Origin: Allomesorhizobium camelthorni
Lineage (GTDB): Bacteria; Pseudomonadota; Alphaproteobacteria; Rhizobiales; Rhizobiaceae
DNA length: 64,000 bases
Assembly (NCBI RefSeq): GCF_011045125.1
Contig: NZ_JAAKZF010000032.1
Coordinates: 1 to 64,000, forward strand
Reading direction: 5' to 3'
Shown here: positions 26,305 to 33,886 of the stretch, piece by piece
Numbering within the stretch: position 1 is the first letter of the stretch
Layout: every line of letters begins with the position of its first letter
Translations under genes and position numbers: made by a program
Notes under the pieces: model-generated
The model's input: the letters and a program-made list of their open reading frames with translations, nothing else
Databases searched by the model: none
What the model was told of the DNA's origin: nothing

Positions 26305-27860
26305 TCAATAGCAAAAACATCGACTCGCTGTTCAGCGGGCATTCGGACCTGCCCGCCCTCACCGTGGGGGAAACGGTTTACACGCGGGCCGATCTCGCGA
26401 ACCTCGCATGGCACAACGCCCGCAAGCTTCGTCGGCTCGGTCTTGGCGAGGGCGACGTACTGGCACTGTGGCTGCCCAACGGAGTAGAGTGGATCGGGAT
26501 GTTTCTCGGCGCCGCGCTCCTGAACGTCCTCGTCATTCCCGTGAGTACGCGCTACAAGTCCTTCGAGCTCCTGCACTTGCTGTCCACCAGCAAGGCAAGC
26601 GCGATAGCCGTGTCGCCCACGTTCCTGAACATCGATTTCCTCGGCATGGTCGAGGAGATTCGGCCCCGACTTCCTCAGGATCTGCACGTCATCGATGTCG
26701 AAGCCGACACCTCGTGGCGGGTCCCTGATTCGGCGGCCGCGCCGTTCTACACCGGCTCGGATAGTGCGCCTTGCTGTGCCTTCAGCACCTCGGGAACCAC
26801 CGGAAATCCGAAACTCGCGGTCCACGATCTAGCGTCGGTGGCCACCCACGCCGTGGCCGCCGGCAAGGCCTTCGGCATGCAGCCCGGCGACGTCTACCTG
26901 TGCAGCCTGCCGCTTTACGGCATCATCGGATTCACCTCGACGATCGCTGCCCTCGCTTCGGGCGCCCAGGTGGTTCTCCACGCGCTGTTCCAGCCAGCCC
27001 TTGCCGCCGAGGCCATCCAAGGCAAGCGGGTAACCCATTTCTTCGGGTCGGACGACATGTATGCGGCAATCCTCACCGCGGGCGATTTCGACCTGAGTTC
27101 GCTTCGACGGGGAGCGGTCACGAACTTCGCCGGGCGGGCGACGGACATGAGCGTCGTTTTCGAGAACCGTTTTGGAACGCGGATCGCCGGCGCCTACGGT
27201 TCATCCGAGTGTTTCGCCCTGACAACGACCTGGTCCCCGACCCTGCCCGCCGACGCGCGAGGCAACGGGGGCGGCGACCCCGTTCATCCGGAGATCGAAC
27301 TCCGTGTCGTCGACCTCCAGACCGGCGCTCCGATGTCCGACGGACAGGCCGGGGAGCTTCAGATCAGGGGCTACAACGTGCTGAGCCATTACCTGAACAA
27401 TGAGGAAGCCACCCGGCGTGCTTTCACCGTCGATGGCTGGTTTACGACCGGCGATCTCTGCAGGCTTGATCGGGGAACGTTGACCTACTTCTCGCGGATC
27501 GCCGACTCGCTTCGTCTACGCGGCTACCTCGTCGACCCGGGTGAGATAGAGGAATTCCTGTCCGCTCACGAAGCGATTGAGTTGGCTGCGGTGGTCGGGG
27601 TCAATCAGCCCGGTGTCGGCGACATCGCCGTGGCTTTTGCGTCGTTGAAGCCAGGCTGCCACGCGGAAGAGCCCGACCTTCTGGCGTTTTGCCGCGCCGG
27701 GATCGCCAACTACAAGGTTCCGTCGCGCATTGTCATCGTCGAGTCCTTCCCGGAAGTGCTCGGCGCAAACGGTCGCAAGATCCAGAAGGGGGCCCTCCGC
27801 ACAATCGCGCAAGACACGCTCCGCAAATCCGAGGAGGGAAGCCATGCCCATTCGTCTTGA
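26301..27860 (+). CDS. AMP-dependent acyl-CoA synthetase
   Basis: A 519-residue adenylate-forming enzyme with 'CAFSTSGTTGNPKLAVHD' (A3), 'GAYGSSECFAL' (A5), 'GWFTTGDLCRL' (A7) and a final 'GANGRKIQKGALR' holding the catalytic lysine. A8 reads 'FSRIADSLRLRGYLVDPGEI', a common variant. It would activate the imported acid at the membrane. A different sequence from the ligase at 18180, so the cluster encodes two activating steps or two substrates. Translationally coupled to the permease (26301-26304) and overlapping the following crotonase gene by 17 bases. Confidence 0.87.
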   Translation: MINSKNIDSLFSGHSDLPALTVGETVYTRADLANLAWHNARKLRRLGLGEGDVLALWLPNGVEWIGMFLGAALLNVLVIPVSTRYKSFELLHLLSTSKASAIAVSPTFLNIDFLGMVEEIRPRLPQDLHVIDVEADTSWRVPDSAAAPFYTGSDSAPCCAFSTSGTTGNPKLAVHDLASVATHAVAAGKAFGMQPGDVYLCSLPLYGIIGFTSTIAALASGAQVVLHALFQPALAAEAIQGKRVTHFFGSDDMYAAILTAGDFDLSSLRRGAVTNFAGRATDMSVVFENRFGTRIAGAYGSSECFALTTTWSPTLPADARGNGGGDPVHPEIELRVVDLQTGAPMSDGQAGELQIRGYNVLSHYLNNEEATRRAFTVDGWFTTGDLCRLDRGTLTYFSRIADSLRLRGYLVDPGEIEEFLSAHEAIELAAVVGVNQPGVGDIAVAFASLKPGCHAEEPDLLAFCRAGIANYKVPSRIVIVESFPEVLGANGRKIQKGALRTIAQDTLRKSEEGSHAHSS

Positions 27861-28620
27861 GAAGAATGACCGCGTGGCTCTTGTGACGATCGACCGGCCG
27901 GAGGCCATGAACGCCCTCGATCGGAGCCACGATCAGGCTTTGTCCGATGTCTGGGACAGGATCGAGAATGATGAAGACATCCTTGTCTCCGTCCTGACGG
28001 GTGCGGGAGAGAAGGCATTCTGCTCCGGCGGAGACTTGAAGTCGTACATGCCCTGGCGTCGTACCGTCGCGATGGAAGGTGATCAGACGGTGTTCAGCTT
28101 TGGCGGGCTTACGGCGACATCGCGAAGCAAGCCGATCATCGCGGCAATTCGCGGGTTTTGCATCGCGGGCGGACTCGAACTCGCGCTGGCCTGCGACCTT
28201 CGTCTTTGTACGCCGGACGCCGCCTTTGGGCTCGCAGAGGTGAAATGGGGCGTCCTGCCCGGCGGTGGCGGGACACAGCGTCTGCCGAGGGCCATTCCTC
28301 TCGCGCATGCCCTGGAAATGATCCTGACGGCCGATGTGATCGACGCCGAGCGAGCCGAGCGGATTGGCCTCGTGAACAGAATTGTCGATCCCGATGCTCT
28401 TTTGGACGAGGCCTTGCAACTGGCCAGGACGATTGTGTCGAACGCGCCTCTGGCCGTCCGGGCAGCTCGGCGGGCCGTACTGGAAGGCCGTGAACTGCCC
28501 ATCGGCGACGGCCTGAGCCTGGAGGGCGCGCTGCAAAAGCAACTCCTCCAATCCGAGGACAGCGCGGAAGGCTTGCGCGCCTTCGCCGAAAGGCGAGCCG
28601 CACGCTTTCGTGGCGCGTAA
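27844..28620 (+). CDS. enoyl-CoA hydratase/isomerase family protein
   Basis: A 258-residue crotonase with an intact active site: 'KAFCSGGDLKSYM' and 'GFCIAGGLELALACDLRL' form the oxyanion hole, and the two catalytic glutamates are in 'GGLE' and 'GLAEVKWGVLPGGGGTQRL'. The start at 27844 lies inside the end of the ligase gene, preceded by GAGGGAAG. More canonical than the crotonase at 16947, so this is the better candidate for true hydration. Confidence 0.88.
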   Translation: MPIRLEKNDRVALVTIDRPEAMNALDRSHDQALSDVWDRIENDEDILVSVLTGAGEKAFCSGGDLKSYMPWRRTVAMEGDQTVFSFGGLTATSRSKPIIAAIRGFCIAGGLELALACDLRLCTPDAAFGLAEVKWGVLPGGGGTQRLPRAIPLAHALEMILTADVIDAERAERIGLVNRIVDPDALLDEALQLARTIVSNAPLAVRAARRAVLEGRELPIGDGLSLEGALQKQLLQSEDSAEGLRAFAERRAARFRGA

Positions 28621-28665
28621 CGGCGGGCATCGGCGGAACGACAAGCGTCGCGGAAGGGCTTTAAC

Positions 28666-29289
28666 ATGTTAATGGTACTGGGGCGCGCCAACTCGATCAA
28701 CGTCCAGAAGGTCTTATGGACGTGTGAAGAAATCGGGAAGCGCTACGAAAGGACAGACATGGGCGGGGAGTTCGGCGGACTCTCGGAACGTTCATACCTG
28801 TCCTTGAATCCGAATGGCCTCGTCCCGTGCGTGATCGACGGTGACACCGTGCTGTGGGAATCCAACTCGATCGTTCGATACCTCTGTGCGTCGTACTCGC
28901 CCGGACTGCTATGGCCCAATGACCCGGCGCAACGCGCCGCCGCGGACAAGTGGATGGATTGGCAGTTTTCGACGCTTTGGCCGGAGATCCGCACGATCTT
29001 CATCCAGCTCGTCCGCACGCCGCCCGAATTGCGGAAATATAGCTTGATCCAAGAGGCCGTGAAACGGGCCTCCGATGCCCTCGCGATCCTGAACAACCAC
29101 CTAGGCCAGGAACCGCATTTGGGCGGTGAGGATCATCTCACGATGGGCGATCTCGTGGTCGGGCCCGTCGTATATCGCTGGTTCAACATGGATTTCGAAC
29201 GCCGGGAGTTTCCGAACGTGCGGCTTTGGTACGACCGGCTGACCGCTCGGCCTGCATTTCGTCGGGCAGTAATGCTCCCGCTGGGGTGA
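28666..29289 (+). CDS. glutathione S-transferase family protein
   Basis: A 207-residue GST: N-terminal 'LGRANSINVQKVLWTCEEIG' with the serine/asparagine active-site region, 'NPNGLVPCVIDGDTVLWESN' (cis-Pro and ESNSI), and C-terminal 'HLTMGDLVVGPVVYRWFNMD'. GGAAGGG precedes the ATG. The start codon lies inside a 12-base palindrome (28661-28672). Second GST of the cluster, at the end of the first rightward operon. Confidence 0.86.
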   Translation: MLMVLGRANSINVQKVLWTCEEIGKRYERTDMGGEFGGLSERSYLSLNPNGLVPCVIDGDTVLWESNSIVRYLCASYSPGLLWPNDPAQRAAADKWMDWQFSTLWPEIRTIFIQLVRTPPELRKYSLIQEAVKRASDALAILNNHLGQEPHLGGEDHLTMGDLVVGPVVYRWFNMDFERREFPNVRLWYDRLTARPAFRRAVMLPLG

Positions 29290-29465
29290 CCGTGTCAGTT
29301 GGCAACCGTGCTTAGCCAGTTCAGGCGCTTGGGTGTTCAGTCCATCGGAGTCAACGGCTGAAGAACCACATACAGGGACAACGTCAATGGTCAGTTGCAG
29401 TCAAAACAAGGCGGGACGTCGCCGGGCGCCTGGCATGGCGTCAAATCAAACTGGGAGGAAAAGTC

Positions 29466-30323
29466 GTGGAAAGAACTAGCGCGAGAATGCAGGCTGGAGG
29501 TGCGAAGGTCGCGGCACCCCCACGTTCGAACAATGTCTTCAGATCCCCTGCCTTTCATCGTTCTGTGAAGGTCTCGGTCACTCTCGTCGTCGTCTGTCTA
29601 CTTTGGGAAGCAGGATGCCGTTGGTTCGAAGTACCAAGCTACCTGCTACCGGCCCCCAGTCGCGTCTTCGCCTCCCTGTTCGGGTCGTCTGTCGATTTCG
29701 TGCACCACGGCTCAGTGACGCTTTACGAGACGCTTCTCGGGTTCGTCGCTGCGGTCGCCCTTGGCGCTCTTGCCGCCGCCATCATCGTGGTCTTTCCCAA
29801 GCTGGCGGACATCATCATGCCGTTGCTCCTGATAGCCCAGATCGTTCCGAAGGTCGCGATTGCACCCATCCTGCTGATCTGGCTGGGCTACGGCCTGGCG
29901 CCGAAGATCTTCGTCGCCTTCCTGGTGGCGTTCTTTCCGATCGTCATCAACACCGCGTCCGGACTGGCGGCGGTCGAGCGCGAGTTGCTTGACCTTGCGC
30001 GGTCGCTCGAAGCGACGCGATGGCAGATATTTTGGAAATTTCGCGTGCCGAGCGCCCTGCCACTGCTTTTCGACGGCATGAAGATCTCTGTGACGCTCGC
30101 CGTCATCGGCGCCGTTATCGCGGAGTTCGTGGGAGGCAATGAAGGACTAGGGGTTCTTATCATCATCGCAAACCAGGAACTCGACACGGCTCTCGCCTTC
30201 GCGTCGCTGTTTCTGATGTCTGCAGGCGGTCTCGTCCTGTACGCCCTCATCGAGGCTTCCGAGCGTGTCCTTATCCCTTGGAACTCTGCGGCCAGTGGCC
30301 AAATTTTGGGAGATCACAGGTAA
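29466..30323 (+). CDS. ABC transporter permease (second system)
   Basis: A 285-residue SsuC-type permease with a hydrophilic N-terminal tail of about 30 residues, then about six membrane helices ('VSVTLVVVCLLWEAGCRWF', 'LLLIAQIVPKVAIAPILLIW') and the coupling loop 'RSLEATRWQIFWKFRVPSAL'. The start is GTG with GGGAGGA seven bases upstream; an ATG 7 codons later is possible. It opens a second importer operon after a 176-base gap that should contain its own promoter. Confidence 0.84.
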   Translation: MERTSARMQAGGAKVAAPPRSNNVFRSPAFHRSVKVSVTLVVVCLLWEAGCRWFEVPSYLLPAPSRVFASLFGSSVDFVHHGSVTLYETLLGFVAAVALGALAAAIIVVFPKLADIIMPLLLIAQIVPKVAIAPILLIWLGYGLAPKIFVAFLVAFFPIVINTASGLAAVERELLDLARSLEATRWQIFWKFRVPSALPLLFDGMKISVTLAVIGAVIAEFVGGNEGLGVLIIIANQELDTALAFASLFLMSAGGLVLYALIEASERVLIPWNSAASGQILGDHR

Positions 30324-31096
30324 TGAACGCAATCACCCCAATGATCGAAGCCCGCGACCTGCGGATGGTTTACAACCAAGGCACGGACCCGGTTCTGGCC
30401 CTCGATAACGTGAATCTCGACGTCAACGAGCACGAGTTCGTTTCGCTCGTTGGACCCAGCGGCTGCGGAAAGACGACCTTGCTAAAACTGGTATCAGGCC
30501 TGGCCAGCCCGAGTGCCGGCCACCTAAATGTGGACGGCAAGCGCGTAAGTGGACCACAGAAGAAGATTGGCTTCGTCTTCCAGGTTCCCGCCCTTATGAA
30601 GTGGCGCACCATCCAGCAAAACGTGCTCTTGCCTGCCGAAATCCTTGGCATGAGGAAAGCTGAAGCCCTCGAACGTGCCCAGGAACTGATCGAACTGGTC
30701 GGCTTGAAGGGCTTTGAAAAACGGTATCCTCATGAGCTGTCCGGCGGCATGCAGCAACGTGTCGGGATCGCACGCGCTTTGATCCATGATCCGTCAATCC
30801 TCCTGCTCGACGAGCCGTTCAGCGCCCTGGACATAATGACGCGCGGACAGCTCAACCTTGAGCTGCTTCGCATCTGGAGCGAGCGACGCAAGACCAGCCT
30901 TCTCATCACGCACAGTATCTCAGAGGCGGTATTTCTTTCAGACAGGGTCGTGGTTTTCAGCGCGCGGCCGGCGAAGGTCCTCGAGGTCGTGCAGATTCCG
31001 CTTCCCCGCCCGCGCGTCCCAGAAATGCGCGTCAGCCGCGAGTTCATCGATCTCGTGGACCATGTGGGCAGGCTGATCGGCCTCGAGTTCGTCTGA
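30323..31096 (+). CDS. ABC transporter ATP-binding protein (second system)
   Basis: A 257-residue ATPase: Walker A 'LVGPSGCGKTTLLKLV', Q-loop 'GFVFQVPAL', signature 'PHELSGGMQQRVGIARAL', Walker B 'ILLLDEPFSALDIM', H-loop 'LLITHSISEAVFLSDRV'. The ATG overlaps the permease stop (TAATG). With a single permease gene the transporter is probably a permease homodimer. Confidence 0.88.
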   Translation: MNAITPMIEARDLRMVYNQGTDPVLALDNVNLDVNEHEFVSLVGPSGCGKTTLLKLVSGLASPSAGHLNVDGKRVSGPQKKIGFVFQVPALMKWRTIQQNVLLPAEILGMRKAEALERAQELIELVGLKGFEKRYPHELSGGMQQRVGIARALIHDPSILLLDEPFSALDIMTRGQLNLELLRIWSERRKTSLLITHSISEAVFLSDRVVVFSARPAKVLEVVQIPLPRPRVPEMRVSREFIDLVDHVGRLIGLEFV

Positions 31097-31134
31097 ACAA
31101 GCACAACACGCAATCGAAACCTGGGAGACTTCAA

Positions 31135-32142
31135 ATGAAACCGATCAAACTTCTCTCGATATTGATCATTGGACTCGCAAGTATGGCAGCGGCGACTCCG
31201 TCGTCCTCGGCCGACAAGGTCAGCTTTGCGCTTAATTGGGTGCCCTACGGTCTGCACCTTGGACCCTACGTCGCAGAAGCGAAAGGCTTTTACGAGGAGA
31301 ACGGGATTGAGATCGAGATCTTCCGCGGCTTTGGGTCGGGAGACACGACGAAACGGGTCGGCACCGGAGGCGCCGATTTCGGCATGGCGGATGCCAGTTC
31401 GGTCATCATCGGCTACTCGAAAGGGCTTCCGGTGAAGATGGTGGCCATGGTACTCGATAAGTCATCGGATGCGATCTACTACCTTAAGGACAGTGGCATT
31501 GAATCAGTGAAAGACCTGCCAGGCAGGACTTTAGGAGCCGCAGCTGGAGAAGCATCCCTGAATCTCATGTCGGCGTTCGGTCAGGGTGCAGGCATCGACG
31601 TTTCCAAGATCAAGGTCGTCAACATGACTCCGCCGGCGAAAATTCCCAGCCTGATCGCCGGATCGGTGGATTCGATCGTAACCTTCGTTACCGAAGAACC
31701 GACCATTCTCGAAGCGGCAAAAGCCGCCGGCAAGAGCATCGGCAAGTTCATGTTTGCGGATTTCGGCGTCGATCGCTACGCGATGACGATCTTGGCCAAT
31801 GACAGCCTCATCGAAACAAATCCCGATCTGGTGAAGCGCGTTCTCGATGCGACCATGCGTGGCTACGCCTGGGCCCGCGACAATCCGGCCGAAGCGGTGG
31901 AGCTTTTTGCGAAAAAGTTCCCGGAAAGCTCGTCCGAACTGGTCGCGTCTCAGTTTGAGATCACGCTCGACCTGATGATCACCGATCTGGCGAAGGCCCA
32001 TGGCCTTGGCTACATCGACGAAGAGAAAATGGCCAAAACGATCGATCTCATCGGTAGCTTCACGACCTTCGAAAAGGACGTGAAGCCGGAGGACGTCTAC
32101 ACGATCTCCTACCTTCCGAAAATTCCAGCTTCGGGCAAGTAG
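31135..32142 (+). CDS. ABC transporter substrate-binding protein (NMT1-like, second system)
   Basis: A 335-residue binding protein with a Sec signal (MKPIKLLSILIIGLASMAAA, cleavage after about residue 25). 'VSFALNWVPYGLHLGPYVAE', 'GIEIEIFRGFGSGDTTKRVG' and 'GGADFGMADASSVIIGYSKG' are typical of NMT1/THI5-like proteins. It closes the second importer operon (permease-ATPase-binding protein order, the reverse of the first) and is followed by a good terminator. Ligand unknown, perhaps a related acid. Confidence 0.86.
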   Translation: MKPIKLLSILIIGLASMAAATPSSSADKVSFALNWVPYGLHLGPYVAEAKGFYEENGIEIEIFRGFGSGDTTKRVGTGGADFGMADASSVIIGYSKGLPVKMVAMVLDKSSDAIYYLKDSGIESVKDLPGRTLGAAAGEASLNLMSAFGQGAGIDVSKIKVVNMTPPAKIPSLIAGSVDSIVTFVTEEPTILEAAKAAGKSIGKFMFADFGVDRYAMTILANDSLIETNPDLVKRVLDATMRGYAWARDNPAEAVELFAKKFPESSSELVASQFEITLDLMITDLAKAHGLGYIDEEKMAKTIDLIGSFTTFEKDVKPEDVYTISYLPKIPASGK

Positions 32143-32226
32143 GCATAGGCGAGCAATGATTTGCGCAACCCGCGGAGATCCTGACTCTGTCGGGAAGTGA
32201 AGGTGGCCCCCAAGACACCGCAAACT

Positions 32227-32254
32227 GGCCCCGGCACCGCCCGGGGCCTCTTTT
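32227..32254 (+). terminator. Rho-independent terminator after the second ABC operon
   Basis: Eight-base arms GGCCCCGG / CCGGGGCC with a 6-base loop are followed by TCTTTT, 85 bases after the stop codon. Confidence 0.8.
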
Positions 32255-32385
32255 GCGATCGTACAGCTTCGACGAGACTCCTACACGGTGCATGATGTTG
32301 GTGTGTGGCGACAAACAAACTGAAGTTCCAATCTGTCCGCCGAGCAGCTGAGCCCTCGCGTTGTGCCAGTTCAGAACCCCAAGAG

Positions 32386-32520
32386 CTGACATTGTCGAAA
32401 GCGTTTGTGCTCAGCGCTCTTTTGTTTGCCATTCTCACAAACGGCATGAATGTTGAGAACATCTCCTCGTATTACCAGATGATTATACTTGGCGCCTTTG
32501 GTCTTGGCCGCCCTGGTCAC
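32386..32520 (+). pseudogene. remnant of a sugar ABC-transporter permease (RbsC-like)
   Basis: A frame reads '...LSKAFVLSALLFAILTNGMN' and then 'VENISSYYQMIILGAFGLG', matching the last helix region of ribose/xylose-type permeases, whose common pattern is NGxNLxGVSxYxQ. Nothing before or after completes the protein. It lies between the terminator and the IS110 element. Confidence 0.45.
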
Positions 32521-32599
32521 GCGTGGACGCGCGGTTCCAGCAGGGCGCTGATCGTCATATTGGCCTTCTGTAACGGGCCTCGGTAAGTCAATCCCTTTT

Positions 32600-33886
32600 C
32601 GCGTCATCCAACCGCCGGGGTCTCGCTTCTGTCCGGGGTCGGCGCGACGGCCGCCACCTGATGGGGTTTGAAGAGGATGAGGCCGACCAATCTAGAGTCG
32701 CGTGGTCGCAATGCCGACGTCCCAACTTGCGGTCTGACCTGATCCATCGTCCCGGCGATGGGACTTCGCTTCGGGAAGGGCCTTGGTGTCGTGGCCCGCC
32801 CGAAAACCGTGGTTCTCCCTCTTCTTAGGCGGCTGCCGTCATCGTCCTGGCCGCGGCGTTGAAGACGGTTCCGTCGACGAGCATGCGGTGCAGGATCACC
32901 GCAAGCTTGCGCGCCAGCGCCACCTTGGCCTTCTTCATCCCGGCCCGCCGGGCGATCCGCATCGCCCAGCTTTTCAGCGCCGTGCAGCCCTTGAGCGGCT
33001 TCACCAGCATGATGTGGGCGGCCTCATAGAGCGCCGTGCGCACCGCCGCGTCGCCGATCTTGCTGATGCGGCCGCTATAGTCGGTCTCGCCGGATTGATA
33101 CTTCTTCGGAGTCAGGCCGAAATGCGCACCTGCCTGCTTCGACGACGAAAATCGTCCCGGGTCGTCGATCGCAGAAGCATAGGTGAGGGCGACGATAGGA
33201 CCAACCCCCGGCGTCGACATCAACCGCCTGGCTCTGGCATCCTGGCGCACCAGCGCGCGAACCTGCTTCTCGAAAGTCTGGAACTCGCGCAAGAGCACGG
33301 CGTGCACCGAAAGCAGCCCTGCGGCCACGGTCTTCAGTTGCGGATGGCCGTCCACCAGCTCACGGATGCGAGCGGCAAAGCGGCGCGGCGTTGTGTTGCC
33401 GACCTTCAGCCCGAAGCCGCGCAAGATCCCGCGCACACTGTTCTCGACGTCGCGCAGCTTCGATTGAACGAGCTTGCGCGCCGTCAGCACCGCCTGCACC
33501 TCTTGCGCGGCCAGCGACTTGCAATGCACCGGTCGGAACCAGCCCAGCCGCATCAGCTGCGCGATGCCGCGCGCGTCGTTGCGGTCCGACTTCACCGGCA
33601 TCGCCTTGAAGGCGTCGCGCACATGCCGCGTCTCCAGCAGCTCGACCGAAAGTCCCGCCTGCCGCATCGCCGCATAGAGCCATTGCGACAGCGGTCCGGC
33701 TTCCAACCCGATCCGCGCCAGGCCAAGGCCGAGCGAAGCAAACCAGGCAATCAGCGCCTCGGGTTCGCTCTCCACCTTGGTCTCGCGAACGATCGTGCCG
33801 CTTGCATCGACAACGCATACGCTCGAGTATTCCAAAGACACGTCGATCCCTGCATAATGCTCCATGGTCGTCTCTCCTTGCGCCCG
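32600..33886 (-). mobile_element. third IS110-family element (approximate ends)
   Basis: The right end is inferred from the point near 33886 where a helicase reading frame begins to make sense; only about 20-30 bases separate it from the transposase start. The left end is not defined and could lie anywhere between about 32590 and 32700. The longer non-coding side is therefore 3' of the transposase; it contains a short hairpin (CCATCG...CGATGG near 32752) and is where a guide RNA might be encoded. Confidence 0.5.
32825..33865 (-). CDS. IS110-family transposase
   Basis: An intact 346-residue transposase. The DEDD domain is plain: 'MEHYAGIDVSLEYSSVCVVD' (first Asp), 'RIGLEAGPLSQWLYAAM' (Glu) and 'VKSDRNDARGIAQLMRLGWF' (D-x-x-D). 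The C-terminal domain has 'STPGVGPIVALTYASAIDDP', 'FGLTPKKYQSGETDYSG' and 'ISKIGDAAVRTALYEAAHI' with the serine region. It appears functional and belongs to a different lineage from the copies at 318 and 2452. Confidence 0.9.
   Translation of the reverse strand: MEHYAGIDVSLEYSSVCVVDASGTIVRETKVESEPEALIAWFASLGLGLARIGLEAGPLSQWLYAAMRQAGLSVELLETRHVRDAFKAMPVKSDRNDARGIAQLMRLGWFRPVHCKSLAAQEVQAVLTARKLVQSKLRDVENSVRGILRGFGLKVGNTTPRRFAARIRELVDGHPQLKTVAAGLLSVHAVLLREFQTFEKQVRALVRQDARARRLMSTPGVGPIVALTYASAIDDPGRFSSSKQAGAHFGLTPKKYQSGETDYSGRISKIGDAAVRTALYEAAHIMLVKPLKGCTALKSWAMRIARRAGMKKAKVALARKLAVILHRMLVDGTVFNAAARTMTAAA

Noticed and set aside
33802-33885. N-terminal codons joined to the helicase frame
   Set aside because: They are antisense to the IS110 transposase and lie within the element, so they are not part of the helicase.
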